Below, one piece after another: positions 8,756-18,924 of a stretch of DNA of 64,000 nt. The notes beneath the pieces are model-generated. The model was not told the DNA's origin, made no database searches, and saw only the letters and a list, made by a program, of their open reading frames with translations. The position numbers were made by a program, and so were the translations under genes. How positions within the stretch are numbered: the stretch's first letter is position 1; the number at the start of each line of letters is the position of its first letter. The stretch comes from Dactylococcopsis salina PCC 8305 (lineage in GTDB: Bacteria; Cyanobacteriota; Cyanobacteriia; Cyanobacteriales; Rubidibacteraceae): assembly GCF_000317615.1 (NCBI RefSeq), contig NC_019780.1, positions 2,253,840-2,317,839 of the forward strand, read 5' to 3'.

Positions 8756-10471
8756 ATGGAAGAACAATTGTCTTCTCCTCTCGGTTCAGTTGTGGGTGGT
8801 TCTCTTACTGAAGGATTAGAAATCAGACTTCACCCTGATGTATCTGTAGAAGAGATGCGAGTTGGAAAATTTTTAGTTGTCCAAGGCAGACGATCGAAGT
8901 TTTTTTGTCTTCTTACTGATGTTTCATTAGGAACATCTAGCAGCCGCATTGTTTCTGATCCTCCTTCCCCAGAAGATGACTTATTACAGGAAGTTTTAGC
9001 AGGAAGCAGCACTTATGGCACGATCGAGCTTTCTCCCATGTTAATGTTGATTTATGCCGATCGAAAAAAAACTCTTCCCGCAGAACAAAATGGGAAAAGT
9101 CCTCTCGCATCATTTGAGGCGCAAACTAGCACTGATCTGGAATTGTTACCCGTAAAAACCATTCCCTCTCATTTTAGCCAAGTGTATGAAGCCAGCGAAA
9201 TTGATTTTCGATCGGTTTTCGGGTGGGAAGATGATCCAATGCGGAAAAACTTTTCTGTCGGACAACCCCTTGATATGGATGTTCCCGTCTGTTTGAACTT
9301 AGAAAGTTTTGTAGAACGCAGCAACGGCATTTTTGGTAAATCGGGAACGGGGAAATCATTTCTCACTCGCTTGTTACTATCTGGAATTATCCGCAAACAA
9401 GCGGCGGTGAATTTAATCTTTGATATGCACTCAGAATACGGCTGGGAAGCTATGCAAGAAGGGAAAGGCTTTAGTACCGTCAAAGGCTTAAGACAACTGT
9501 TTCCAGGACAGGTGGAAATCTATACTCTTGATGAACAATCAACCAAAGATAGAGGAGTCAGCAATGCCCAAGAACTGTATTTAAGTCACGATCAAATTAC
9601 GATCGAAGACTTGCGTTTAGTGGGACAAGAATTAGGGTTATCGGAAGCGGCGTTAGACAACGCACAGATTTTATATTCCGAGTTTGGCAAATACTGGATT
9701 ACGCAACTGATGACGATGAGTAACGATGATATTCAACAGTTTTGCGAAGAAAGACAAGGACACAAAGGATCAATCAGTGCGCTACAACGGAAGCTGATGC
9801 GGTTAAATAATTTGAAGTACATTAAATCCGCTTGTCCCTTTAACTACATTGATCAAATTTTAGAATCCTTAGACGCGGGAAAGCACGTCGTCATCGAGTT
9901 TGGATCGCAGTCTAATATGTTGTCCTATATGTTAGCAACTAACATGATTACTCGCCGCATCCATCAATCTTATGTGAAAAAATCCGAGGCATTTCTACAG
10001 TCGAAAAATCCCACTTTGCGTCCTCAGCAGTTAGTGATTACCATCGAAGAAGCACACCGTTTCTTAGATTCGGCGACGGTACAACAAACCATTTTCGGGA
10101 CAATTGCGCGGGAAATGCGGAAATACTTTGTCACCCTTTTAGTGGTGGATCAACGTCCGTCTGGGATTGATCCAGAAGTAATGTCGCAAGTGGGAACTCG
10201 TGTCACTTGTTTGTTAAACGATGAAAAAGATATTGATGCAATTTTCACTGGCGTTTCTGGCGGATCAAATTTGCGATCGGTGCTTGCTAAACTAGATTCT
10301 AAACAACAGGCTTTAATTCTCGGTCATGCTGTTCCGATGCCCGTTGTTGTGCGAACGCGACCCTTTGATCAGACATTTTACGGGGAAATTGCTGATCCAG
10401 ACTGGCAAGAAATGGACGATCAAGAATTATTTGAAGCCGCCGACGCAGCGAAAGCCGATTTAGGATTTTAG
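8756..10471 (+). CDS. HerA/DUF87-type ATPase
   Basis: A 571-aa FtsK/HerA-like ATPase. It has an N-terminal beta-rich HAS-barrel-like region (about 1-170), Walker A GKSGTGKSF near residue 194, Walker B VITIEEAHRF near residue 427, and DQRPSGIDPEV followed by a region resembling the arginine-finger part of the family. HerA-type translocases pump DNA and usually pair with the nuclease NurA, but no nurA is adjacent. TTG at 8717 is an alternative start. It follows the kinase-phosphatase gene, separated by a repeat-filled spacer. Confidence 0.85.
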   Translation: MEEQLSSPLGSVVGGSLTEGLEIRLHPDVSVEEMRVGKFLVVQGRRSKFFCLLTDVSLGTSSSRIVSDPPSPEDDLLQEVLAGSSTYGTIELSPMLMLIYADRKKTLPAEQNGKSPLASFEAQTSTDLELLPVKTIPSHFSQVYEASEIDFRSVFGWEDDPMRKNFSVGQPLDMDVPVCLNLESFVERSNGIFGKSGTGKSFLTRLLLSGIIRKQAAVNLIFDMHSEYGWEAMQEGKGFSTVKGLRQLFPGQVEIYTLDEQSTKDRGVSNAQELYLSHDQITIEDLRLVGQELGLSEAALDNAQILYSEFGKYWITQLMTMSNDDIQQFCEERQGHKGSISALQRKLMRLNNLKYIKSACPFNYIDQILESLDAGKHVVIEFGSQSNMLSYMLATNMITRRIHQSYVKKSEAFLQSKNPTLRPQQLVITIEEAHRFLDSATVQQTIFGTIAREMRKYFVTLLVVDQRPSGIDPEVMSQVGTRVTCLLNDEKDIDAIFTGVSGGSNLRSVLAKLDSKQQALILGHAVPMPVVVRTRPFDQTFYGEIADPDWQEMDDQELFEAADAAKADLGF

Positions 10472-10474
10472 AGG

Positions 10475-10875
10475 ATGAATCAAGCCTATTCGCAACTGAG
10501 AAAGCAGACTTTTTTAGAAAAAAATGACTTTGATTTTGAGTTAATCGAATTAGTCAAAGATTACCCCAGTCATCAGTTTTTAGTGAACCGATCAGGACAA
10601 TTAATTTACCTGTACCTAACGCAATATGTGAAAAAACTCTCGGAATTTTATTTTAGAAAAAACTTGAGTGAATTAATGATTTTAGACTGGGGATGTGGCA
10701 AAGGTCAAGTCACTTTTCTCCTGAAAAAACTAGGGGCTAACCTCATCAGTCTAAAAACCGCTTTCAGTATCCCAACCCCTATTTTTTTGAAAGCTGTGAC
10801 CAATTCCTAACCAATCACACTCCCTTAAAATCGATCGCTACCAATATGGAGTTTGTCGCTTACAAAAATTGTTAA
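10475..10875 (+). pseudogene. Class I SAM methyltransferase pseudogene with internal deletion
   Basis: The frame from ATG 10475 contains a normal N-terminus and SAM motif I (ILDWGCGKGQ), then stops at 10810. From about 10750 a different frame carries what looks like the end of such an enzyme (DQFLTNHTPLKSIATNMEF, closing at TAA 10873-10875). About 150 central residues, including motifs II-III, are missing. The simplest reading is an internal deletion that also shifted the frame. It starts 3 bp after the HerA gene and was presumably part of its operon. Confidence 0.72.
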
Positions 10876-10899
10876 AATAATTGGGGTGGGATAACTGGT

Positions 10900-11262
10900 T
10901 TAATTTCGGACTAAATTAAAGCTAGAAAGCTGACTAAATGATTCCGCACGCTCTTGAAATTCGTTACTAATTGTCCCACAAACTAACTCGCATAATTCAA
11001 AAATCATCGGGTCTTTAATGCGATAATAAACACTAACTCCCTGTTGTTCTCGTTTGAGAACTCCTGCTTGAGTTAATACTTTTAAATGTTTAGAAAGATT
11101 CGCTTGTCCTAAACCTGTCTCTTCTGCAATTTGTTTGCCGTTCATGGGTTTTTCTCGCAGACAATTCAGAATTTGTAAGCGACTCACTTCTGATAACACT
11201 TTAAAGTAATCTGCAACTAGACTTAGAGTTTCGGGAGAGGTTTGATCGAAATTGGACATCAT
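10900..11262 (-). CDS. ArsR/SmtB family transcriptional regulator
   Basis: A 120-aa winged-helix repressor. It has the ArsR recognition region (GQANLSKHLKVLTQAGVL), wing QGVSVYYRI and a C-terminal dimerisation helix. The metal motif ELCVCDL is absent. Cysteines sit at 34, 91 and 95, an arrangement compatible with a thiol-based sensor (as in SqrR/BigR proteins) but not proof of one. Upstream lies an AT-rich region (11263-11336); no adjacent target gene is evident. Confidence 0.88.
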   Translation of the reverse strand: MMSNFDQTSPETLSLVADYFKVLSEVSRLQILNCLREKPMNGKQIAEETGLGQANLSKHLKVLTQAGVLKREQQGVSVYYRIKDPMIFELCELVCGTISNEFQERAESFSQLSSFNLVRN

Positions 11263-11403
11263 AATAAGTAAGTAAGGTTTCTCAATTAGAACTAGAATCT
11301 TAACATTTGTTTTATTTTATCTGATTTTCTTTAACTATGCAGTCATGTTGTCATAATAAAAGTCGCTTCACCTATGGAGATCGCGATCGCCTGCTAAGAA
11401 GAC

Positions 11404-11533
11404 AAGGGAGCAATGGGAGACAAGGGAGCAATGGGAGACAAGGGAGACAAGGGAGACAAGGGAGACAAGGGAGCGATTTTTCTTCCCCATCTTCCCCATC
11501 TTCCCCATCTTCCCCATCTCCCCCATCTTCCCC
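11404..11533. repeat. Low-complexity tandem repeats (GGGAGACAA)n and (CTTCCCCAT)n
   Basis: Purine-rich 9-mers (GGGAGACAA with AATGGGAGA variants) run to about 11470 and are followed by pyrimidine-rich CTTCCCCAT units. The two halves are partly complementary and could fold back. Open frames across them are artefacts of the repeat. Confidence 0.9.
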
Positions 11534-11546
11534 GCGCTTATTACTG

Positions 11547-11571
11547 TAACTTTACTTTTCCAAAATGGTAT
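11547..11571. repeat. Half of the 101-bp ATACCATTTT palindromic element
   Basis: TAACTTTACTTTTCC followed by AAAATGGTAT matches, with one substitution, one outer arm of the elements at 48408, 49514 and 52447. The match ends where the IS1634-type terminal repeat starts (11575), suggesting that the IS landed in such an element. Confidence 0.6.
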
Positions 11572-11574
11572 TGC

Positions 11575-11905
11575 AACCCACATTCCGCACCCTCAACTGT
11601 CACATTGTCCGTTTGGCGACCGTGACTCGTCCTAATCGATCATCATTTAAGTATTCTGCTTGAATTCCTTCTCCAATTAAATGTTCGGTTGGGAGCGCTT
11701 CAAAGAATTTGGGAAATAGGTATAAGGGAGACGAAAATAGTCCTAAGCCATTGAGAATCATCGCTTTCACTGCATGACCTGGGCTTACTTTTTCCCATGG
11801 TTGTTCTACCACTAATTCATTAATTTGTTCCACCAGTCCGATTTCATCAATTAACCCTGCCACAATTCCTAAATGGTTTAGAAATAGCAGGGGTTTTACC
11901 GCTTT
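11575..11905 (-). pseudogene. IS1634-family transposase remnant
   Basis: On the complement, about 90 residues match the N-terminus of IS1634-family transposases (HLGIVAGLIDEIGLVEQINE, then PLYLFPKFFE, EHLIGEG and YLNDDRLGR). The frame then jumps directly into a terminal inverted repeat (AACCCACATTCCGCACCC, from 11575) that also bounds the MITE at 20908-21280. The catalytic DDE part is deleted, and no proper start codon is seen upstream of the GTG at 11863. Confidence 0.85.
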
Positions 11906-12094
11906 TTTCTTATGAATAAGTCAAATCAGAAGAAATATGCGCGATCGCGCCACTCTGTAAGAGGTTCAGGCGATCGCTGCCAATTTTGACCCCGATAATG
12001 AAACAGCCCTGCCCTTACTCCCCCTACCTGCCAAACGGCTTATTATTGCACACTCTACGAAGCGCGATCGCGCTGCCCAATTCGGTTAAACGAA

Positions 12095-14611
12095 CTAAAG
12101 CCAGTTACCAAGAAGCACAAAAGCACTCCAGTAGTAAGGATGACTGAATTTTTCATTGTTTAATAGGCTTAGTTGAGACTGACGCAAGGCTTCTGCTTTC
12201 GTGGTTGACTTTTGTTCCAATTGCTGATAAAGCTCTCTCATTAGTTGAGAGGTTCCTTGATCGCTTACTTTCCAAAGTGTCCCGAGGGTGCTTCGCGCTC
12301 CAGCACGGATAGCAACTCCTGCTAAACCTAGGGCAGCGCGATCGTCTCCTTTCACCGTTTCGCAAGCACTGAGAATTAACAGTTCAATTGGGGTGTTTCT
12401 GCTTGCTTCTCCTGATTGTAAGAGTTGAGGAAACTCATTAATTGTAATTCGATCATCCCAAGTGAGAATAAAAGTATCTTCTAGATTGGAACTAAACTGC
12501 CCATGAGTAGCTAAATGAACGACAGGAAAGCCTTTCTCTTCTAGGGTTAATTCGAGAGTGTTTTCTTGAAAGCGATCATTGAGTAAAACGGTACTGGGAA
12601 CTTTATTTTCGATGCTTTCCACTTCTTCTCGTACCGCAGGCAGCGAGGAAAACCCCTGACGAGATTCACTGAGTCCTCCGATTAAGGCTTGTAAAGACTG
12701 GCGCGGTAAGGCTTGGGGACTCGCTAAACGTAAACTGGGAGAAAGCGCGATCGCGTAGTTTTCTAATAAATATTCTTCTCCATCATAAAGGGCAGACATG
12801 GGAATATTTCTTAATGTCCCATCAAGGACAAAGACTAAGTTTTCCACTTCATTAGCGACTAAATCTGTTTTTAGAGGTCGGATTAGCCAATCATAAAGCT
12901 GTTGTGCTGGGGTGAGGTAGGTTTGGAAGCGCTTAGGTGCATTCACCAGTTGGTTTTGGAACGATCGGGCTGTGCTTTCCACTTCTTCCCCCGAAACAGA
13001 AATGGTATAGTGCTTTAGTGGTTGCTCGGCAATACTAACAATAATTTCAAGGCGATCAGGAAGTAAAATCGGATAAATCACCGCAGCATTTTGATCGACT
13101 TGATCAATCTCCACGGCTTCAGTCACCTCACAGTCAATGCGGAGGAAGTTCACAAGCTCTGCTAAACGAAGAGATTCCATGGCATCCCGCGCTTGCTTCA
13201 GTTTGTCTTGCTTGGTTTTGGGACTCTGATTTGCCGATTTCAGCAACAAACTAACATATTCCCGATAAACGGGTTCGACCTTTTCCCGAAAAGAAAAGCG
13301 AGCATCCTTATTAACTGCAATCAAATCACTGCGTAATGATTGTAAATGATTCACTGCTTCAGCATAAGCAGCGATCGCGCTGTCTAAATCTCCTTGACGT
13401 TCTAACAGTCGTCCCAGTTGCCATTGCCATTGATAGCTTAGATCAGGGGCTGCGAGAGCTTGACTCAAGAAGAGGGCTTGTTGGGTTAAACTCAGGGCGG
13501 ATCTGATTTGATGACGCTGCTCTAATAATCTTCCCTGTTCTCCAAGCGCATAAGAGTGAGCGCGTTGATCACCGATAATTTCTGCTGTCTGGGCTGCGTC
13601 TTTGAGGAGAGCAGTTTTTTGGGAGATTTGATCCCTTGGAAGTAAACGGGCAAAGCGAATCTGGGCATAAAGGAGAGGACGAGAAGGTGCAAGGGATTGT
13701 AAGTTTTGCTGGATTTGTGCTGACAGCGATCGCGCTTTTTGGAGATCATTTCCTTGTTGGGCTAACTCAAACGCATTAACCTGAGCTTGTAAAGCAATAA
13801 TTGGATCGAGAGTCGTTGCTGCTGCTTGCTCATAGAATCTCAGACCTTCTTCTAGGGCTTGGTTTGAGCCTGCTTGTTCGTAGCGAGAATAGGCGATATT
13901 GCCCAACGCCATCAAGGTTGTACTGATTGCGGAGGGTGTGTTCAGAGTTTGACTCACAGCGAGACTTTGTTCGAGCAGTTCTTGTCCGCGATCGAGATTG
14001 CCGACTAATTGTAAAAGATTACCGAACTCAGAGAGAGCTTGCGCTTTAAGCAGAGAATCAGGCTGAGATTGCAGGGTTTGATTCACTTCTGCAAGGATTT
14101 GTCCCGCTTCATAGTAGCGACCTTGCTCTTTTAAGACTTGCACTTGATTGAGTTGGGCGCGGAGTTTTTTGTTCTCCTCTCCAGCGCGATTATAAGCAGC
14201 GATCGCGCTTTGAAAAGTTTTATTTGCGGATGCTGTGTTTCCCTGAAGCATTTCTAAATGTCCTCGGGTGTTGAGGATTTGTCCAAGGACGGCTGCGCGA
14301 TCGGCATTCGGAGCAAGATTATCCAACACCTCTAAACTTGTGCCAATCATGCGGTTCGCTAAGTCTAATTCTCCCACTTGTTCATAAGCTAGAGCAAGAT
14401 TACTGAGTGCTTTTGCTTGTTGGAGCAGATTTCCTTCTTTTTGATAATCTTCAACTGCTTCTTGCCACCGTTCAACTGCTTCTGCAAAGTTTCCCTGACG
14501 ATAGGCGCTTTCTCCTGCTTGGAGAGGGTTAGCTTGCACGGGATCTACAGCAAGAAGAAGACTGGTGAGGGAAAGAGTTAAGGTAAGTAATGAGTGTTTC
14601 CGAGTTTTCAT
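12095..14611 (-). CDS. Exported CHAT-domain protein with TPR repeats
   Basis: 838 residues. A signal peptide (hydrophobic SLLLAV, likely cleavage after VQA, near residue 27) implies a periplasmic location. TPR-type repeats fill about 30-430. The C-terminal CHAT caspase-like protease domain (about 560-838) carries the catalytic His in HLATHGQF and Cys in LSACETVKG. It follows the TPS adhesin gene on the same strand with a 120-bp gap containing a hairpin. CHAT-TPR proteins often accompany haemagglutinin-type exoproteins in cyanobacteria, so processing or control of the neighbouring exoprotein is a reasonable inference. It has not been shown. Confidence 0.9.
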   Translation of the reverse strand: MKTRKHSLLTLTLSLTSLLLAVDPVQANPLQAGESAYRQGNFAEAVERWQEAVEDYQKEGNLLQQAKALSNLALAYEQVGELDLANRMIGTSLEVLDNLAPNADRAAVLGQILNTRGHLEMLQGNTASANKTFQSAIAAYNRAGEENKKLRAQLNQVQVLKEQGRYYEAGQILAEVNQTLQSQPDSLLKAQALSEFGNLLQLVGNLDRGQELLEQSLAVSQTLNTPSAISTTLMALGNIAYSRYEQAGSNQALEEGLRFYEQAAATTLDPIIALQAQVNAFELAQQGNDLQKARSLSAQIQQNLQSLAPSRPLLYAQIRFARLLPRDQISQKTALLKDAAQTAEIIGDQRAHSYALGEQGRLLEQRHQIRSALSLTQQALFLSQALAAPDLSYQWQWQLGRLLERQGDLDSAIAAYAEAVNHLQSLRSDLIAVNKDARFSFREKVEPVYREYVSLLLKSANQSPKTKQDKLKQARDAMESLRLAELVNFLRIDCEVTEAVEIDQVDQNAAVIYPILLPDRLEIIVSIAEQPLKHYTISVSGEEVESTARSFQNQLVNAPKRFQTYLTPAQQLYDWLIRPLKTDLVANEVENLVFVLDGTLRNIPMSALYDGEEYLLENYAIALSPSLRLASPQALPRQSLQALIGGLSESRQGFSSLPAVREEVESIENKVPSTVLLNDRFQENTLELTLEEKGFPVVHLATHGQFSSNLEDTFILTWDDRITINEFPQLLQSGEASRNTPIELLILSACETVKGDDRAALGLAGVAIRAGARSTLGTLWKVSDQGTSQLMRELYQQLEQKSTTKAEALRQSQLSLLNNEKFSHPYYWSAFVLLGNWL

Positions 14612-14693
14612 GGTTTCAATTTCCCATTATCTAGGAGTGAATAGAGTTTTGTTATTTCAAGATTTAAAGTAAGTCTGAATGTGTTCCTGAGTA

Positions 14694-14712
14694 GGGTGGG
14701 CATCGCCCACCC
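14694..14712. repeat. GGGTGGGC hairpin downstream of tpsA
   Basis: A perfect 8-bp stem, GGGTGGGC and GCCCACCC, with loop ATC lies just past the tpsA stop. A related imperfect hairpin (GGTGGGC/GCTCACC, 21334-21350) lies just past the stop of the nucleotidyltransferase gene at 21353. On the transcribed strand no T-run follows it, so a factor-independent terminator is uncertain. Confidence 0.5.
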
Positions 14713-14731
14713 AATTTTAAGTTCACGATTT

Positions 14732-17700
14732 CTACTGTTGCGTCAAAGGACAAATAATCGGCACTGCTTCGAGTCGAGAAGCGGGATCAATTGGTAATTC
14801 TCCCGCTTGATTGAAGTCCCATCCTTGGGAAATGTGCGAGAAGTTCGGAAGGTTTGATTGATTTTCAAATTCTATTTCAGGAGAAGGAGTTCCCATTTCC
14901 ACTGTGCCAAAATCAGGGATAAAATCACGGCTCATCAGGGGGCGGTTTGGGCTGGCAGGTAAACCCCCTCGTCCAATGACCACAAAACTGCTTTGTTTGC
15001 CACTGCCACGGGCTTGACAACGGCGATCAATTAAACTCGCTGCATCAATCGGAGTCTCAGGAAGAGAGAGAAGTCCTTGACTGGGATCGACATCAGGATC
15101 GTTAAGGACAAATTCTCCTGCTGCCCCAAATTCGGAAGTAACGGTAAAGTCATTGTTGGGGGTGGGTTGGTCGCGAAATTCGATGCCAAAAATGCCCTCA
15201 CTGCTGACATCAATTCTTCCGCCATCTCCTTGTTCAGCGTTGGCGCTAATATCGCTGCCGTTCGCCCCTTTTGGGGGAAATCCAACGATAAACTGGCTAT
15301 TGAGGTTAATGTTACCGCCGTTTGCTTCTTGAAAAGCACTAGCGGAAATTTTGCTTTCATTGCTGAGAGACATTAGATCGCGATTTGTAATGATGATATT
15401 GGCACTATCTTCACCAGTAGAAAGGCTTTCGGCGGTTTCGGCGGAAACGGTGGCGCGATCGAGCTTGATCGTTTCTGCATTAACAAAAATACTTCCTGCT
15501 GGACCATTTTCAGGATTGCTCACTTGTACACTGCCACCCTCTTCTAAGATGAGTTGATCGGCGTTTAAGGTGATGCTTCCAGCACGGGCTTGAGTGGTAG
15601 ATTCTGCAGTGATTTGGCTAGCTTTGCCTGTCGAATTAACCCCCTGAACCGTAATTGAATCAGCGTCTAAAATTTCAATGCTGCCAGCATTGCCGAGTCC
15701 TGTGGTACGAGTGCTAATTTCTCCCCCACGAGTCAGTAAGACAGAGTTAGCATTAATGGCGATCGCGCCAGAAGAACCCATTGCGTCTGTTTCCACTGCA
15801 CTTAAAATGGCACTCCCTAACCCCGCTTCACTTTCACCATCTATTCTGAGAGTGTCGCTAATGTTGAGGCGAATTGCGCCAGCATTGCCATCGCTAAAGG
15901 TACTGGCAAAAATGGCAGCCCCATCCTGAATTGAAACTTTAGGACTAACAATCAATAAACTGCCAGCGTTCCCTGAACCAGTAGTTGCCACGTTAACAAG
16001 GCTAGACAGAGTTTGAGGGGAATCTTGCCCAATCAGTTCTACTAATTCTGAGGCTCGAATTTCAATGCGTCCCCCTTCTCCTTCTCCTGAAGTCGCTGAG
16101 GAGATTATTGCGCCCTCTTTTAGGCTCAACACGGGGGAAACTGCTAGAATACTGCCAGCATTTCCCAGACCAGTGGTTTGAGTTGTCACTTGACTCCCCT
16201 CTCCCAGAGAACTTCTTCCCAACACTTCAACGGAATCAGACGCATCAATTTCTATTCTTCCTCCTTGTCCTGCTGCTGAGGTAGAAGCTAAGATTTCTCC
16301 GCCTTGGCTAACTTGTAACTGAGGAGTCTTAATCGCGATCCTTCCCGCATCTCCAGACCCCTCTGTCTCAGTGGTTAAGCCGCTACGGGCTACGCCAAAG
16401 ACGGGATCGGTACCAGTGATTTCCACTGACTCTTGGGCGGTTATATCAATGATTCCTCCTTCTCCTGTATCAGAAGTAGAAGCTGAAATCAGTCCTCCCT
16501 CCCGAACGCTTAACTGGTCTGCGATAATTTCAACATCGCCAGCGTTTCCTGTGCCACTACTCCCTGTTTCCACACCTGTAGGAAATGTAACTGAGCCTCG
16601 AATTCCAATCACTTCAATTTCATCCGCTTCAATCTCGATCTTTCCTCCTGCCCCACTACTGGAAAGCGTTGCTAAAGAAGACACTCTCGCCCCGTCGCGG
16701 AGACTGAAATGACCCGTGTTAATGCTGATTGTGCCTGCGTTGCCTTCATCACCTGTGTCAGTGGTAATTTGACTGGCGTTTAAGGTATCGGGAGTGATTC
16801 CGCTTAACTCAATAGACTCAGAAGCATTAAGGATAATGGTTCCGCCAGCACCAGTTCCTCCTAAGGTAGAAGTTGAAATTTCACCGCCATTCTCAAGGAT
16901 TAAATTTTTAGTGTTAATCGTTAGGTTGCCAGCATCTCCATCGCCAGTGGTATCAATAGATAAATTACTTGAACCACTCACCTCCACTGACTCTGAAGCA
17001 TTGATAAGAATACTCCCTGCTGAACCGCTACCTGTCACAGAAGCAAATAGAGTCGAACCATTGAGGACATTTAATTCCTGTGTATTGATTTCAATCTTCC
17101 CACCAGTACCAGCACCGCTACTAAACGCATTGATATTGCTGCCTTGATCAAGCGTCACCGACTCAGCTTCTCGTATCGTTACATTAGCACTGGCACCTCC
17201 CAAGCTGGAGTCCTGCGATAAAGAAATTGATCGCGCTTCAATCAGAATGTCTCCTCCCACTCCACTCGAAGCATTGGTCAAAATATCGCTGCTAACAAGA
17301 GAAATATCTCCCTCATTAACTAAAAGTTTGACATCACCTGCGTTTCCTTGGCTATTATTGCCAGTCTGAAACCCTGACTCGCCACTGAAAGCCAGTGATC
17401 CTGCTGAAATCTCGATCGCGCCTCCATTTCCTACTCCTGTTCCTCTGATATCTGTAAAGAAGTTAGACTCTTGTGTCAGGGTAACTCCTTCCGTGGCATT
17501 AATCGTAATTTTGCCAGCATTTCCCGTTCCTTCATTAGTTGTCTTTAGAGTAGAATCTACAATGGAAACCGATCGCGCTGAGAGTTCAATATCACTACCG
17601 TTTCCCACTGCACCCGCTTCCACATCGGCAAAAAAGGAACTACCACTAATTGTTATCAAGTCATTAGCATCGAGGACAATGCGTCCCCCTTCTCCTTGTC

Positions 17701-18904
17701 CGCCCGACAAGAATCCCGCTTGCAGTTGCGAACTGTCTGTGATTGAGATTGATTCTGCTTCTAGGGAGATTTCTCCCACCTTACCGACACCAGCAGGGCC
17801 AATATTAGTCAGTAATCCACTCCCAATGATCGAAATGTCGCCCTCTGTTTGCAAAGAGATCGTATTTGCATCGCCGATCCCAAAGCTGCTGCTATCAAGA
17901 ATACTGACTTCAGAAAGGGTAATCTGATCCGTAGAAAGGGTAATCTGATCCGTTGCCTCAAGTTGGATCACTCCCGCTTGTGCGCCAGTTTCTCCTTCAT
18001 TAATTCTTGTGCTGATTTGACTTGCGCCAGAAAGTTCAATGCTGTTTCCATACAGTTCAACGCCTTGACTAGCACTACCTCTGGTGAAGACTGTCGCGCC
18101 ATTGCTAAGAATAATATCCGATCGCGCTACATTTTCAGGAAAAACCAACCGAAGCTGATTCCCATCCCGCACTAACTCCACTGTTCCCGCTTCTGCGACA
18201 CCCGCAATGCCAATGTATCCTCCCGATGCGGTGAGAGAACCGCCATCAACAGATACACCGCCAGACCCCCCCATTAAAAGGATACTTTCTCCTTGGGGAA
18301 CTTCTAACACGCCTTGTTGTTTAATAATAGAGCCTCTCTGCGCTGCTAATTGATTATGTAAAAGTGCTGATGGATTAACAGTTAAAGTTGGGACAGGTTG
18401 AGGATTGGATGCACTAAAAATTCCCTGCTCGTCAAATTGAATGGCATCAGCATTGCTGGCAGTAAAAGAGCCATTAATATCTAATGTTGCTCCTTCTCCA
18501 AACACAATACCATTGGGATTCAACAGAAACAAATTTGCTGCCCCATCAACTCCCAATGTTCCCAAAATATTAGAAACATTATCTCCTGTCACTCGCGTGA
18601 GGATATTTTCAATAGCACTGGGATTGTTAAAGTAAACCCGTTGCAATTCCTCAACATTAAATTCGCTAAAACTATGAAATAAATTGCTTCCTCTAGTTGC
18701 ACCTCCTTCGATTAATTCGGCGGGTGTTCCTTGCACTTCTACATCTGAATTGACAACTGAACTTTCTGCCCCTAAAGTGTTATCGGGGGTCAGTTGCGCG
18801 ATCGCGCAGTTTTGCCAAAAAATCCCGATTACGGTGATTGTACTAATTTTTCCTAGTAAAGACGAACACTGGCTTAAAGAATGTTTGCTGATTTTAGGTT
18901 TCAT
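14732..18904 (-). CDS. Two-partner secretion exoprotein (TpsA, filamentous haemagglutinin type)
   Basis: 1390 residues. It has a signal peptide (about 1-36, ending NCAIAQ), then a TPS/FHA N-terminal domain with hallmark motifs NPNGIVFG and an N-rich turn. A long right-handed beta-helix of about 20-30-residue repeats follows (GNAGSI, GTGGKI, GAGGTI and similar), then a short C-terminal region rich in Pro. It would be secreted across the outer membrane by the TpsB encoded immediately upstream. A good ribosome-binding site (AAGGAG) precedes the ATG. The repeats are Asp/Glu-rich, in keeping with a saline habitat. Adhesion is the usual role; its target is unknown. Confidence 0.93.
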   Translation of the reverse strand: MKPKISKHSLSQCSSLLGKISTITVIGIFWQNCAIAQLTPDNTLGAESSVVNSDVEVQGTPAELIEGGATRGSNLFHSFSEFNVEELQRVYFNNPSAIENILTRVTGDNVSNILGTLGVDGAANLFLLNPNGIVFGEGATLDINGSFTASNADAIQFDEQGIFSASNPQPVPTLTVNPSALLHNQLAAQRGSIIKQQGVLEVPQGESILLMGGSGGVSVDGGSLTASGGYIGIAGVAEAGTVELVRDGNQLRLVFPENVARSDIILSNGATVFTRGSASQGVELYGNSIELSGASQISTRINEGETGAQAGVIQLEATDQITLSTDQITLSEVSILDSSSFGIGDANTISLQTEGDISIIGSGLLTNIGPAGVGKVGEISLEAESISITDSSQLQAGFLSGGQGEGGRIVLDANDLITISGSSFFADVEAGAVGNGSDIELSARSVSIVDSTLKTTNEGTGNAGKITINATEGVTLTQESNFFTDIRGTGVGNGGAIEISAGSLAFSGESGFQTGNNSQGNAGDVKLLVNEGDISLVSSDILTNASSGVGGDILIEARSISLSQDSSLGGASANVTIREAESVTLDQGSNINAFSSGAGTGGKIEINTQELNVLNGSTLFASVTGSGSAGSILINASESVEVSGSSNLSIDTTGDGDAGNLTINTKNLILENGGEISTSTLGGTGAGGTIILNASESIELSGITPDTLNASQITTDTGDEGNAGTISINTGHFSLRDGARVSSLATLSSSGAGGKIEIEADEIEVIGIRGSVTFPTGVETGSSGTGNAGDVEIIADQLSVREGGLISASTSDTGEGGIIDITAQESVEITGTDPVFGVARSGLTTETEGSGDAGRIAIKTPQLQVSQGGEILASTSAAGQGGRIEIDASDSVEVLGRSSLGEGSQVTTQTTGLGNAGSILAVSPVLSLKEGAIISSATSGEGEGGRIEIRASELVELIGQDSPQTLSSLVNVATTGSGNAGSLLIVSPKVSIQDGAAIFASTFSDGNAGAIRLNISDTLRIDGESEAGLGSAILSAVETDAMGSSGAIAINANSVLLTRGGEISTRTTGLGNAGSIEILDADSITVQGVNSTGKASQITAESTTQARAGSITLNADQLILEEGGSVQVSNPENGPAGSIFVNAETIKLDRATVSAETAESLSTGEDSANIIITNRDLMSLSNESKISASAFQEANGGNINLNSQFIVGFPPKGANGSDISANAEQGDGGRIDVSSEGIFGIEFRDQPTPNNDFTVTSEFGAAGEFVLNDPDVDPSQGLLSLPETPIDAASLIDRRCQARGSGKQSSFVVIGRGGLPASPNRPLMSRDFIPDFGTVEMGTPSPEIEFENQSNLPNFSHISQGWDFNQAGELPIDPASRLEAVPIICPLTQQ

Positions 18905-18924
18905 TTTTTTCTCCTTAATATTTG

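Noticed and set aside
11337-11625. Overlapping open frames on both strands
   Set aside because: They run through the (GGGAGACAA)n and (CTTCCCCAT)n low-complexity repeats and encode only repetitive peptides.
11906-12094. Possible coding remnant (NFDPDNETALPLLPLPAKR) downstream of the CHAT gene
   Set aside because: There is no start, stops interrupt it and I do not recognise it. Left as unassigned intergenic DNA.
14694-14712. Factor-independent terminator for tpsA
   Set aside because: The stem is strong but no T-run follows on the transcribed strand, so only a hairpin is claimed.
14732-18904. Many long open frames opposite the TpsA gene
   Set aside because: They arise from the repetitive, biased codon use of the beta-helix gene. 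None has a recognisable domain.
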